Below are positions 26,792 to 36,213 of a stretch of DNA of 64,000 bases, one piece after another (position 1 is the first letter of the stretch; each line of letters begins with the position of its first letter). Both the position numbers and the translations under genes were made by a program. This DNA comes from Neorhizobium populisoli (lineage in GTDB: Bacteria; Pseudomonadota; Alphaproteobacteria; Rhizobiales; Rhizobiaceae). The notes beneath the pieces are model-generated. The model did no database searches. It had not been told where the DNA came from and saw only the letters and a program-made list of their open reading frames with translations. The stretch covers positions 1-64,000 of the forward strand of contig NZ_JAHYCB010000013.1 of NCBI RefSeq assembly GCF_019430945.1. Direction: 5' to 3'.

Positions 26792-27876
26792 CAGCAGACC
26801 CGATCCATCAAAGAAGCGGCGATCTCCTCGACGCGTCTGATCTCGCTTGCGCCACCGAGGCGCACCAGTTCTCCCGGCATCCCCCATACGACGGCCGTTT
26901 CTTCGGCTTCGGCAATCGTGTAGCCACCGGCGCTCCGCAAGTCGGCCATCGCAGCGGCTCCGTCATTTCCCATGCCCGTCATCAGAATACCGACAAGATC
27001 GGCCGCCGGCAGGTGTTTCATGGCAGAGCGTACCATGCGGTCGACGCTTGGATGCCACCGATAGGCCTGATCGCTTGGAGCTGCCATCGCCACCAATGAT
27101 CCGGCGCGCGATGCGATAACGATATCCGCATCGCCCTTGGCAACATAGATATTGCCCGGTTCCAATCTGGTCTGCTGAGCGACCTCGCTGACGGTCAGAG
27201 CGCATATCTTGTCCAACCGCTTGGCAAGCGGGCCGGTGAAGGATGCTGGCATATGTTGTGCGACCACCACCGGCCAATCGAAGCCCGACGGAAGGTTGGC
27301 AAGCACCGCATCAAGCGCCGGCGGACCGCCGGTCGATGTCCCGATCATCACGATACCCGGCCTGCCCGCCTGCCTGATCGGTCGCGCTGGAGAATCTCGG
27401 CGTCCGCGCGGCAGGATCGCCTGCTGCGGCAGTATCGTCTGCGCCAGGCGAACGCGCTCTGCAAGCCGTCGGCTGCGCCGGATGCGGACCGTTGCTGCCG
27501 TCCGAACCTTCTCGACCAGACGTGGAGTGAGTTCGTCGATGGAAAGAGAAATCGCGCCGCCCGGTTTGGCAATGAAATCGACCGCGCCGATCTCCAGCGC
27601 CGCCAGGGTCTCTTCCGCACCTTCTTCAGTCAGTGACGAAACCATGACCACGGGACAGGGATGTTCGAGCATGATCCGGTCCAGGCAAACAAGCCCGTCC
27701 ATCAGCGGCATGTGGATATCGAGTGTGACCACGTCGGGCTGAAAGCCCGAGATGACTTTCAGGGCCTCAGCACCGTCTCGCGCGAACTCGACGGTGAAAT
27801 CTCCCTCGGCGCTGAAGATCTGTCCAAGCAGCTTCCGCATCAAGGCGGAATCTTCAACGATAAGAAGACGGATCAC
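26791..27876 (-). CDS. cheB: Chemoreceptor methylesterase/deamidase CheB
   Basis: A 361-residue CheB. The receiver has D53 in TLDIHMPLMDG and the lysine in FIAKPGG. A linker rich in arginine joins it to the esterase domain, where the triad is S181 (GTSTGG), H208 (AQHMP) and D305 (GMGNDG). It starts with GTG at 27876, overlapping the cheW stop as GTGA. Complete. Confidence 0.92.
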   Translation of the reverse strand: MIRLLIVEDSALMRKLLGQIFSAEGDFTVEFARDGAEALKVISGFQPDVVTLDIHMPLMDGLVCLDRIMLEHPCPVVMVSSLTEEGAEETLAALEIGAVDFIAKPGGAISLSIDELTPRLVEKVRTAATVRIRRSRRLAERVRLAQTILPQQAILPRGRRDSPARPIRQAGRPGIVMIGTSTGGPPALDAVLANLPSGFDWPVVVAQHMPASFTGPLAKRLDKICALTVSEVAQQTRLEPGNIYVAKGDADIVIASRAGSLVAMAAPSDQAYRWHPSVDRMVRSAMKHLPAADLVGILMTGMGNDGAAAMADLRSAGGYTIAEAEETAVVWGMPGELVRLGGASEIRRVEEIAASLMDRVC

Positions 27877-29303
27877 GAACCGGCCACCATCGACTTTTCG
27901 TCAGTGATCGCCGCGACGACATCCCGCTCTGTACGCGTCAGCAGTTCCTGCGGGTCGATCAGCAAGATCATCCTGCCCTCGGTTTCGATATGCGCGATCC
28001 GGTCGAAGACATCTGTCCGCTCGGAGGAAAATTCAGGCGCCGCCGAAAGAGCGGCGGAGGAAACGGCCTTTACTTCCGAGACGCCATCGACAACGAAACC
28101 GGCCTGAAGGGCTCCCAATGTCACGACGATGGCGCGTACCTTGGTGGCCTGTGACAAGGCTGCCAAATCGAATCGGGTGCGCTGGTCGATCAACGGAATG
28201 GCCTTGCCACGCAAACTGATGACGCCCATCACGAATTTTGGCGCGCCCGGGATGCGGGTTACGTCGTCGGGGACCTGGACGACTTCATCGACCGATGCGA
28301 TCGGCAGGCCATAATGTTCGTCGCCGAGTTGAAAGATCAGAAACTGTTCGGATGCAACTTCGCTTTCCGCCGTTTTTTCCATCGATCTTGCTCCCGTATT
28401 CTGGCTGATCGCCTGCGTGACCGCCCGATGGCCGAACAGCTTTTCCGGCGACAGGATCGAGATCAGCAGTCCGCCATCAGCAATGCGGCCGATCGCATCG
28501 ATCTGCGCATTGCCGCGTCCGCGTTGCAGGACGGCTGGAACCGTATCGATGGCATCGTCGGCAAGCCGACGGATGACGTCCATATCGTCCACCACAAGGC
28601 CGACCACGTCATCTTCATGCTCGACGATGACGATACAGGCTCCGTTACCTGTCGAGCGTCCACGATCAAGACCGAGAAGGGACGCAAGCGAAACCAGCGG
28701 CAGGATGCTGTCTCGCATCGGAACGAGGCCGATTATCGCGTCTTCTGCGGTCGGGATCATCGCGATATCGCCGGTCAGCGTGGCAACCTCGCGGACGCGA
28801 TCGAGCGGCAGGCCGTACAGTTGATCTGCCACCCGGAACGACAGCAAGGCGGTTAGCCGGACGCGCGTCTCCGTCCCGATCTTGCTGTCCATCTCGGCGA
28901 GGCGACTGATCGGCGCTCGTCTTGTCGCTTTGAACGCCGTGTCCAGCAGGCCGTTTAGGTCCTGTAGGGGCATCGCCGTTGCATCGGCTGCATCAGCCGA
29001 AAGCCTCAGCACGTCGTCGACAAGAAGCCCGACTGCGCCTGCATGGTCGTAGACTATGATCTTGCCTTCATGGGATGCGATGCTTTTGAAGCCACCCAGA
29101 ACCCTTTCCATCGACAGGACCGGTATCGGCCTGCCGCGGAGATTGGCAATGCCCGCCAGCGCTTCCGGACCATGCGGAACCCGAGTGATATGCGGTACCC
29201 TGACAACCTCCAGCACCAGGCGCGCGTCGATTTCGTGACGTCTCTCTCCGACCTGAAATAAGAGCCGCCTCTGATCGGCGCCCGCAGCGGAGGAAATTAC
29301 CAT
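27873..29303 (-). CDS. cheW: Coupling protein with three tandem CheW domains
   Basis: A 476-residue protein of three CheW domains in a row, at about residues 10-140 (LLFQVGERRHEIDARLVLEV, IANLRGRPIPVL), 150-290 (RVADQLYGLPLDRVREVATL) and 320-460 (FLIFQLGDEHYGLPIASVDE, VISLRGKAIPLID). Ordinary CheW is about 150 residues with one domain. Linked copies could crosslink receptor trimers and CheA in a fixed array. The ATG at 29303 with GAGG begins four bases after the receptor stop. Confidence 0.88.
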   Translation of the reverse strand: MVISSAAGADQRRLLFQVGERRHEIDARLVLEVVRVPHITRVPHGPEALAGIANLRGRPIPVLSMERVLGGFKSIASHEGKIIVYDHAGAVGLLVDDVLRLSADAADATAMPLQDLNGLLDTAFKATRRAPISRLAEMDSKIGTETRVRLTALLSFRVADQLYGLPLDRVREVATLTGDIAMIPTAEDAIIGLVPMRDSILPLVSLASLLGLDRGRSTGNGACIVIVEHEDDVVGLVVDDMDVIRRLADDAIDTVPAVLQRGRGNAQIDAIGRIADGGLLISILSPEKLFGHRAVTQAISQNTGARSMEKTAESEVASEQFLIFQLGDEHYGLPIASVDEVVQVPDDVTRIPGAPKFVMGVISLRGKAIPLIDQRTRFDLAALSQATKVRAIVVTLGALQAGFVVDGVSEVKAVSSAALSAAPEFSSERTDVFDRIAHIETEGRMILLIDPQELLTRTERDVVAAITDEKSMVAGS

Positions 29304-29307
29304 CGCC

Positions 29308-31242
29308 TCAGTTTCCGGCCATCTGGAGTTCATCGGCCAGCGATGCAATTTCTTCGACGGCTGCAGCAAGATCTTCGGCGCCGCGCGATTGCTGTCGCGC
29401 CGCCGTTGCCGCCTGCTCGGAAGCAGCGCCCGCTTCCTGCGCAACTGAGGCGATCTGCTGGGTACCGGCCTGCACCTGTTTGACTGCAACCAGAACCGCC
29501 TGAGCAGCATCAAGGATTGAGGCGCTGCCGCGTACCATCGTGTCTATGTCGGTTTCCGCGACTGTCAGACGGTCGACGATCAGCCTGTTCTTGGCGATTT
29601 CAGCTTCGGACGCCGCGACGATCATCTCGAGCTCGCGCTGAACGGTCGCGATCTGTACCCTGATCTGTCGCACGATGTCCTTGACGCCATCGATATTCTC
29701 GGCGGCATCCTGCGCCAGCTTGCGAATGTCGGTCGAGACGATGGCAAACCCGCGCCCGGCTTCGCCGGCTCGTGCCGCTTCCACGGAGCCGCTGACGGCC
29801 AGCATGCTGGTCTGAACCGCAACCAAAACGATCCGATCCACGGTGCGTTCGATCTGGAAACCGATTTCGCCGAGCGAGCTGAGTTCCGCCAAGGCGTTGC
29901 GCGTTTCGACAAGAGCGTGGGAGACACCGGCGGCAATGCCGCTCACCCCCCCTTTGTTCGTCGCAAGCAGCGCCTTGATTTCCTCTGCGCGACGGTTGGT
30001 TTGCTCGGCGCTCTCCTGCGTCTGGAAAGCACTCTTCTCGATCTGGGCCATGGCCGCATTGGCTTCCTGCGTCGCGGCGGCCTGCGCTTCCGCGCCCCGG
30101 CTGATCTGCTCGACGGCGATGAGGATTTCGCTAGCCGCGCCGGACAGTTCCTGAACGGTCGACGACAGTTCTTCGGCAGCCGAACTCAACTCTTCCGTTC
30201 TTGCGGCCCGGCCGCTTTCGTTCACAAGATCGTCCGCCAGGATCGCAAGCGCCTGGGCGGTCTGCTGGCTTTCCTCGAGCGCCGCACTTTGCTGCTGGAC
30301 GGCGCGCTGCGCCTCCGTCGCAGCCGCCGACTGCTCTTCGGCGGCTGACGAGACGGTCTCGGCACCCTTCTGGGCCTCCCGTGCCGCTACTTCCGCTTCG
30401 ACCGCGGCAATCAAGATAGTCTGGCTGCCCTGAGACAGGTCGCTGAGACCCGACCGGATGGTGTGCAGGACTTCGGCTATCGCCCTGCCTGACCTAGTCT
30501 GCTCCTGCGCGGTGGACGCGGCGGACTTGATGCGGTCGGCAATCTGGCGCACCCCATCGACGATTGTCTCGGCATGCCGGCTGACATCGCGGGAGCTCCG
30601 CTCGGCAATTTCCGCCAGCGCACGGACCTCGTCGGCGACGACTGCAAAACCGCGACCGTCGTCCCCGGCTCGAGCCGCCTCGATCGCCGCGTTGAGCGCG
30701 AGTAGATTGGTACGATCGGAGATATCCGCCACCGCGACGGTCGTGGCTCCGATACTTTCAGCCTGAGATTGAAGCGTGCTGATGACCGCGATGGCTGCGA
30801 TCTGCCGCGTGGCGTTGGCGTCGATCGCCGAAACCGATACATCGATCTGCGCGGCGGATTCAAGAACCGAGTTCTGGAGCTCCTCGGTGCGCCGACGAGC
30901 AGCATCTGCCTCCGACCGGGCTGTGGAAAATCGTAAGGACAGGTGATTGGTGGCAGACAAGGATTGGTGAGCGGCGCCCGCCGCTTCCTCGGCCCCGCTT
31001 GCAATTTGTTCCAGTGCGCGCCGCAGTTCTTCAGCGGCGGCAGCCGCTTCCGCAACCCCGGTAGCAAGTTCTTCAGTCGCAGCCCCGATCCGCTCGGCCG
31101 CCTTTTGCTGCCGGACGCGGGAACGATCTTGCAGCCGGCGCGACGTTGCGGCCTTGTCTGCGACGGTAACCGCAGGCCCTTCCCCGGGAGCCCTGGTCGC
31201 GGTCGCCCGTGAGCCCAATCGGGATGTCTTCACCAGTGCCAT
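29308..31242 (-). CDS. Soluble chemoreceptor with two MCP signalling hairpins
   Basis: A 644-residue protein without transmembrane or HAMP segments. Almost all of it is predicted coiled coil rich in Ala and Glu. It contains two separate receptor tips: [20 protein letters not shown] (within about residues 173-215) and [19 protein letters not shown] (about 468-515). The second deviates from the consensus core. So two MCP signalling units are fused in one cytoplasmic chain. It heads the operon with the triple-CheW protein and is likely its dedicated receptor. The start chosen lacks a strong ribosome-binding site; an in-frame extension adds 17 residues. The signal sensed is unknown, and no sensor domain is recognisable. 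Confidence 0.85.
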   Translation of the reverse strand: MALVKTSRLGSRATATRAPGEGPAVTVADKAATSRRLQDRSRVRQQKAAERIGAATEELATGVAEAAAAAEELRRALEQIASGAEEAAGAAHQSLSATNHLSLRFSTARSEADAARRRTEELQNSVLESAAQIDVSVSAIDANATRQIAAIAVISTLQSQAESIGATTVAVADISDRTNLLALNAAIEAARAGDDGRGFAVVADEVRALAEIAERSSRDVSRHAETIVDGVRQIADRIKSAASTAQEQTRSGRAIAEVLHTIRSGLSDLSQGSQTILIAAVEAEVAAREAQKGAETVSSAAEEQSAAATEAQRAVQQQSAALEESQQTAQALAILADDLVNESGRAARTEELSSAAEELSSTVQELSGAASEILIAVEQISRGAEAQAAATQEANAAMAQIEKSAFQTQESAEQTNRRAEEIKALLATNKGGVSGIAAGVSHALVETRNALAELSSLGEIGFQIERTVDRIVLVAVQTSMLAVSGSVEAARAGEAGRGFAIVSTDIRKLAQDAAENIDGVKDIVRQIRVQIATVQRELEMIVAASEAEIAKNRLIVDRLTVAETDIDTMVRGSASILDAAQAVLVAVKQVQAGTQQIASVAQEAGAASEQAATAARQQSRGAEDLAAAVEEIASLADELQMAGN

Positions 31243-31366
31243 GAAATATCCGTTGTGTCCCGGCCTTGAGCTTGAGCACGCAAACCGTTGCATCGCTCAC
31301 TCCCTAGGCAGCTGCTCTATCTGATTTTTATGGCGTAAAGGTCGATGCAAAGCAAATTTTCTCGCA

Positions 31367-31735
31367 TTAGCGGACTGTTTGCTCGCGGATATGGTTTACC
31401 ACGCGATCAATATCATATGGTTTTGAAAGGAAAGGAACTTGTATGGGCAGATCGTTCTTGGGAACCTTTAAATACCCAGACGTCAGGAGGATCGCTATCT
31501 CAGGGCGCGAGTGGCTCACGAGTTCGGCCAGTTTCAAACCATTCATCAGGCCGGGCATGTCGATGTCTGTGAACAGAGCCTGGATCTTGGGATTGCAATT
31601 TAGAAGTTGCAGCGCATCGTTGGCATTACCCGCCTCAAACACCTGAAAGCCGGCATCACCCAGATCTTCTACAAGGCTCAAGCGTATCAGCACCTCTTCT
31701 TCGACAACAAGAACGGAAATAGTGTCGAGAGCCAT
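31367..31735 (-). CDS. Single-domain response regulator, stress-type
   Basis: A 122-residue receiver. The acidic pocket reads VVEEEVLIRLSL (Glu-Glu instead of Glu-Asp), the phospho-acceptor lies in FTDIDMPG, the switch residue in ILLTSGY and the lysine in FLSKPYD. This FixJ-receiver-like subtype is common in rhizobia beside HWE/HisKA_2 kinases, and the relic of such a kinase lies just upstream at 31951-32165. An EcfG-type promoter motif 38 bases before the ATG suggests control by the general stress sigma factor. No output domain. Confidence 0.85.
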   Translation of the reverse strand: MALDTISVLVVEEEVLIRLSLVEDLGDAGFQVFEAGNANDALQLLNCNPKIQALFTDIDMPGLMNGLKLAELVSHSRPEIAILLTSGYLKVPKNDLPIQVPFLSKPYDIDRVVNHIREQTVR

Positions 31736-31772
31736 ATTGAAAATACCATGAAAACGATTGTCAGCCACCAGC

Positions 31773-31797
31773 AACGCTTAGGCGCACAGACGGTTCC
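31773..31797 (-). promoter_or_regulatory. EcfG/RpoE2-type promoter motif
   Basis: Minus-strand GGAAC (31797-31793), 17 bases, then GTT preceded by C (31775-31773). It is well placed for the receiver gene starting at 31735. Confidence 0.6.
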
Positions 31798-31950
31798 CGA
31801 GGCTCAATAACGTCAATTATTTCGTCTTGAAGATCGACCAAAGCGAAAGGACATCTTGGACTACGGCGTTCGAGCTTCGCCTTACGGCCCTTGCTGCGCG
31901 GTAACACCCTAATGCTCCAAGACGCTGAGTGGAGAAAGCCTAATCAGCTT

Positions 31951-32165
31951 TCAGAGTATGCCACGAAAGTCCCGTCCCACTTTATCTAGCGACGGAAGGG
32001 CGATCCGGAGAGACAGGCCTGCGTGATTCCAGTCGCGGGTGATCGTCCCTTCAGTTTCCAGTCTACCGCAAGCGTACCTTGCGGATCAAAAGAGACTCGT
32101 GAACGGCTGCGTTTGCGGCAAGTTCGTGAAGTACCAGACCTACCGGCTGCGATGAACAGCAAAAT
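31951..32165 (-). pseudogene. HWE-family histidine kinase C-terminal relic
   Basis: The minus strand reads QPVGLVLHELAANAAVHESL, the N box of HWE kinases. DPQGTLAVDWKLKG follows in a second frame and a DWNHAGLSLRI tail in a third, ending at 31951. At least two indels break it, and the sensor and phosphorylation domains are absent. It probably once partnered the receiver gene next to it. Confidence 0.55.
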
Positions 32166-32352
32166 CCTCAATCCCCTCAGCTGCTAAGCGGTTCGACCCC
32201 TCAATCCGCGAATTCGCCAGCCGCGAGCTGAAAAACTGGCGAACAATGATGGATTGTAACGGCTTAAATCTGCGAAAAGATTGTTGTTCATGGTGTGAAG
32301 CAAAGATGCCGAAATCGCGTTTGCTGAGGCGATGGAACGCAGCCAGCGGCAT

Positions 32353-32377
32353 GGAACAGGCTGATCAAAACTTCGTT
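32353..32377 (+). promoter_or_regulatory. Possible EcfG-type promoter motif at the mfd-like gene
   Basis: GGAAC at 32353-32357, then 17 bases, then GTT at 32375-32377 preceded by C. The motif ends one base before the ATG at 32379, so if it is a real promoter the protein must start downstream or be translated from a nearly leaderless message. It could be a chance match. Confidence 0.3.
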
Positions 32378-32378
32378 C

Positions 32379-35300
32379 ATGCAGGCTGATAATATTGCGG
32401 GCAAGAAATGGCAGGTCCTGGTGAGCGTCGCAGAGTCTAGAGATGAAAATGCGTCCGTGCCTTCTACCGCAGCCGATCAGACGGCGGATTTCAAGCTGCC
32501 ACCGGGTTTCGTGGCGACTAGGCTTGCGGCATTGCTGCGACGTTCGGAACGATCGCTGTGCTACGTCGCACTGAGCGAAGGCGCGGCTGCCAAAATTGCT
32601 GAGGCCGTCGGCGCCCTGTTTCCCGAAATCAAGCTGATTATTTTGCCACCGTGGGACAGCCTTCCCTATGACCGCGTGCCACCCTCGCGGCACTGCATGG
32701 GCCGGCGTATGGACGCATTACGGATCTGGAGCTCCCCCAGCGAGGCGCCGCGATTGTTTCTGACCTCGTTCGACGCAACACTTCAGCGTATTCCGCCGCC
32801 AGCCGTCGTTGCGGACAGCCAACTGGAACTCGTGGTGGGAAAGCCGTTTGATCGCGGCGTATTCTCCGACTTCGTCCAACAAACGGGCTATGTGGAAGAA
32901 GGGGTTGCGGACGATCCGGGTGAGTTGGCCGTTCGCGAAGGCGTGATTGATATCTACCCCGCCGGCGCACCTGGACCGATGCGTATCGTTCTGTCGAAGG
33001 ATGATAGGATTTCGGAACTTAGAGGCTTTGACCGCCTGTCCCAGAGGACGGAGAGCTATCTCGAAAGCGTGATTATTGGTCCGGCATCCGAGGCCATTTC
33101 CTGCCAAGCCGCCACGGAAGTCCCTGCTCCAAAGTCGGACACCATGGAGCGCCACCTTTTGCGCCTTTATGGAGACATGCCAACCGTGTTCGACATCCTG
33201 GGTGACGCCGACGTAATTCTTGCACCAGGTGCGGCCGATCGACTGGAGCGCTATCTCGAAATCATCGAGGATGCCCGCAAGGCCCGCAAGGATTTCGGAG
33301 AGAAGGACGTCCCTTCCTCCCGTTCGATCTACCTCGACCGCGCCGAATGGGAGCGATACGTCAGCAAAACATCGACAGGCGCAATGGATCTCGGAGAAGG
33401 CGGTGACCTGCCAACAGATACCGCCGACGCCGACCCGCGTAGCGCGTCGGTTAAGCTGGTGCAGGATCAGCTGCGACAAGGGCTGAGGGTCGTAATCTCA
33501 GGGAAAGGCAAGAGCGCCGATGCCCTCTGTCGGCGCCTGGCAAAGGCAACTGGGCTCGCCCCTCGGTCAATCGACGCCTGGAACGCAGTTCGGGAGGCCG
33601 AGCCCGGCACTCTTCTCAAACTGGCCGTGGACCTTGAGCAGGGGTTCGTCGATGCCGCGCAGAGTGTAGCTGTGATCGCCGCGGCCGATGCATCTGGCAG
33701 GGTCACCCGCTCCAGCACACTTTTGGCCGAGCCCGAGCTTCGGATAGGCGATGTCGTTGTTCACGAAGATCATGGCGTTGGAATTCTCAAACATCTGGAA
33801 AGCATAGCCGTTGAGGGCGTCTCTCGGGAAGCCGCCCGTCTGGAATATCGCGACGAAGGTTCCGTGCTTGTGCCGATGGAGGAATTTGGAAAGCTGTGGC
33901 GTTATGGCTCCGAACCCGAAGCCGTTACCCTTGATCGCCTTCACAATGACGCTTGGCAGAAGAAACGAGAAAAGATTGCAGCGGACATTCTGTCCGCCGC
34001 GCGTCATCTCGCGACCGTCGCCAAGCATAGGCAGGCGTCGCAAGCAGAGCGATTCATTCCGCCTCGCGCCGAATTCTCCGCCTTCACGCGGCGGTTTCCA
34101 TTTACCGAAACGTATGACCAGGCCGAAGCCATCCAGGCAGTCCTCTTTGATCTGGCATCCGGACACACGATGAACCGCCTTGTCTGTGGAGACGTCGGCT
34201 TCGGCAAGACTGAGATCGCGTTACGGGCAGCAGCAGCGGTATCGCTCGCAGGCGGTCAGGTGGTCGTCATCGCACCGACCACCGTGTTGGCTCGTCAGCA
34301 CTTTGCTACGTTCGAGCGCCGCTTCGCGGCGACTGGTATCGCAGTCAGCATGCTGTCTCGGCTGCTCAAGCCAAGCGAGGCAAAACACGTAAAAGCGGCG
34401 CTGGCAGCAGGTGAAATCGGTGTCGTCGTTGCGACCCAAGCGATCTTGGCGAAGGATGTCCGCTTTGCCCGTCTGGCGCTGCTGATCGTGGATGAGGAGC
34501 ACCGCTTCGGGCTGAAGGACAAGCGAGCGATGAACACTCTTGCACCGTCTCTTCATATGCTCACCATGTCGGCGACACCTATACCGCGGACCTTGCAATC
34601 GGCGATGGTTGGGATTCAGGAGGTCAGCCTCCTGACGACGCCGCCCTCGAGACGTCGGCCTATCCGTACCTCGCTTGCAATGTTCGACAGCGCATCGATG
34701 CGGACCGGGCTGATGCGTGAATATCGACGAGGAGGGCAGAGCTTCGTCGTAGTGCCCCGCATCGAGGACATAGAAGACGTCGCAACGATACTGCGAAAGA
34801 TCGTTCCGGAGCTTTCCGTCAAGGTGGCTCACGGCAAGATGCCCGTGGCAGCTATCGATGAAGCTATTGTCGGTTTTGCGGAAGGTGACGGCGACGTCCT
34901 GCTCGCCACCAACATCATCGAAAACGGCCTCGATGTGCCGCGAGCCAACACTATGTTCGTATGGCACGCTGATCGATTCGGGCTGGCACAGCTTCATCAA
35001 CTGCGCGGACGTGTTGGACGCGGAGCAGCGCAGGGCATATGCACTCTTCTGACGGAAGAAGGTGCAGAACTGGCCGAGGAAACGCGGCTGCGGCTTTCGA
35101 CCCTTGTCGAGAATGACCGCCTGGGCTCCGGCCTGGCGATCAGCCTTCGAGATCTCGACCTGCGTGGCGGGGGCGACATTGCTGGGGAGGATCAAGCCGG
35201 GCATATGAAGGCGATCGGCACCGGACTATACCAGAAACTACTTGCGGAAGCCGTTGCGAAAATACGCAAGCAATCATCGGCCATCAGGCAGTGCGCAATC

Positions 35301-35714
35301 CTCCACCTCGACGTGGCCGGCACGATACCCGCAGATTATGTGTCGGACCCAGCGGTGAGACTCAATCTCTATGCCAAGCTGTTGCGAGCATCCACACGGA
35401 GAGAAATGGACGACCTCGAAGAGGAGTTCGAAGACAGGTTCGGCGAACTTCCTGATGAGGTAGCCCTACTCCTGCGGACAACTCGCCTGCAGCTCGACGC
35501 TGGTCGCCTGGGCATTGCCAAAATGGAGGCCGGGCCAAAAGGACTGGCGATGACTCTGACACCAAGGACACCCGCAAAAGTCATCGCGACGTTGACCAAA
35601 AAGGCTGGGGCGATCCGGCGAGGAGAGCGGCTGATATTTGAAATCACAATCGAAAGTGGCGATGAGCAGCTGCGGTTCTTTGAACGAGCGGTCGTAACGC
35701 CGCGCCGGCCGTGA
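32379..35714 (+). CDS. Mfd-like transcription-repair coupling factor paralogue
   Basis: A 1111-residue protein with Mfd architecture. N-terminal UvrB-like region (LPPWDSLPYDRVPPS, VREGVIDIYPAG). RNA-polymerase-interacting domain (GDVVVHEDHGVGILKHLES). Superfamily 2 translocase with Walker A GDVGFGKTE near residue 605, IAPTTVLARQH, box II DEEHRFGLKDK near 702 and SATPIPRTL, then ATNIIENGLDVP and HQLRGRVGR. The C-terminal TRCF domain follows. Classical Mfd has about 1150-1180 residues; this is probably the diverged second copy found in many rhizobia, while the housekeeping mfd is not in this window. The start lacks a clear ribosome-binding site and may lie further in. Confidence 0.88.
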   Translation: MQADNIAGKKWQVLVSVAESRDENASVPSTAADQTADFKLPPGFVATRLAALLRRSERSLCYVALSEGAAAKIAEAVGALFPEIKLIILPPWDSLPYDRVPPSRHCMGRRMDALRIWSSPSEAPRLFLTSFDATLQRIPPPAVVADSQLELVVGKPFDRGVFSDFVQQTGYVEEGVADDPGELAVREGVIDIYPAGAPGPMRIVLSKDDRISELRGFDRLSQRTESYLESVIIGPASEAISCQAATEVPAPKSDTMERHLLRLYGDMPTVFDILGDADVILAPGAADRLERYLEIIEDARKARKDFGEKDVPSSRSIYLDRAEWERYVSKTSTGAMDLGEGGDLPTDTADADPRSASVKLVQDQLRQGLRVVISGKGKSADALCRRLAKATGLAPRSIDAWNAVREAEPGTLLKLAVDLEQGFVDAAQSVAVIAAADASGRVTRSSTLLAEPELRIGDVVVHEDHGVGILKHLESIAVEGVSREAARLEYRDEGSVLVPMEEFGKLWRYGSEPEAVTLDRLHNDAWQKKREKIAADILSAARHLATVAKHRQASQAERFIPPRAEFSAFTRRFPFTETYDQAEAIQAVLFDLASGHTMNRLVCGDVGFGKTEIALRAAAAVSLAGGQVVVIAPTTVLARQHFATFERRFAATGIAVSMLSRLLKPSEAKHVKAALAAGEIGVVVATQAILAKDVRFARLALLIVDEEHRFGLKDKRAMNTLAPSLHMLTMSATPIPRTLQSAMVGIQEVSLLTTPPSRRRPIRTSLAMFDSASMRTGLMREYRRGGQSFVVVPRIEDIEDVATILRKIVPELSVKVAHGKMPVAAIDEAIVGFAEGDGDVLLATNIIENGLDVPRANTMFVWHADRFGLAQLHQLRGRVGRGAAQGICTLLTEEGAELAEETRLRLSTLVENDRLGSGLAISLRDLDLRGGGDIAGEDQAGHMKAIGTGLYQKLLAEAVAKIRKQSSAIRQCAILHLDVAGTIPADYVSDPAVRLNLYAKLLRASTRREMDDLEEEFEDRFGELPDEVALLLRTTRLQLDAGRLGIAKMEAGPKGLAMTLTPRTPAKVIATLTKKAGAIRRGERLIFEITIESGDEQLRFFERAVVTPRRP

Positions 35715-36186
35715 GAAAGACCGTTGCTCGTCACGAGGGATTTTAACGCGCACGGCGCGGCAAGCCCCAAGGCATAAGCCAGATTGGTAAGAGTGTGGAG
35801 AAGCGGCTCAGTCGGCCTTTCCGCTCTAGGCTTCGATTACCGCGTTAAGCAGGACAACCGTTCTGGCGGCTATTTCCGCTGCAAATTGGCTCGCGCCATT
35901 TCATTTCTGTATTATCGACAGCTTGCTTCAGCCGGTGCCACGATCGCAGGTCATTGACGGACGGTGTGCAAGGCTAGTCAACAGTCGCCATCACCCAAAC
36001 GCCACGGGCGACCGTAAAGCGCGTCATATGCGAACGCGATTACCTTTTCCTGCTAATTTTCAAACGGGAAGCGTTTATACTTTCATGGCGTAATTGCGTC
36101 GAACGATGAATATGTCGCCGCATTGCGAATACGCGACGTCGCGTATTTGCGTAGATTTTGTGTGCTAAACCGCCTTCATGTTCGAG
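35715..36186. other. Intergenic region with a 20-base palindrome
   Basis: This 470-base gap between two convergent genes has no supported gene. It contains the perfect palindrome AATACGCGACGTCGCGTATT at 36128-36147. Confidence 0.45.
36128..36147. repeat. Perfect 20-base palindrome
   Basis: AATACGCGAC followed directly by its reverse complement GTCGCGTATT. It is 39 bases from the paoC-side hairpin and lies between converging genes, where an operator would be unexpected. Confidence 0.6.
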
Positions 36187-36208
36187 GCGGTGGCCCATAG
36201 GCCACCGC
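36187..36208 (-). terminator. Hairpin after paoC
   Basis: GCGGTGGCC, loop CATA, GGCCACCGC form a perfect 9-bp stem five bases beyond the paoC stop. There is no T run on the minus strand, so it is a probable but atypical terminator. Confidence 0.45.
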
Positions 36209-36213
36209 TGATA

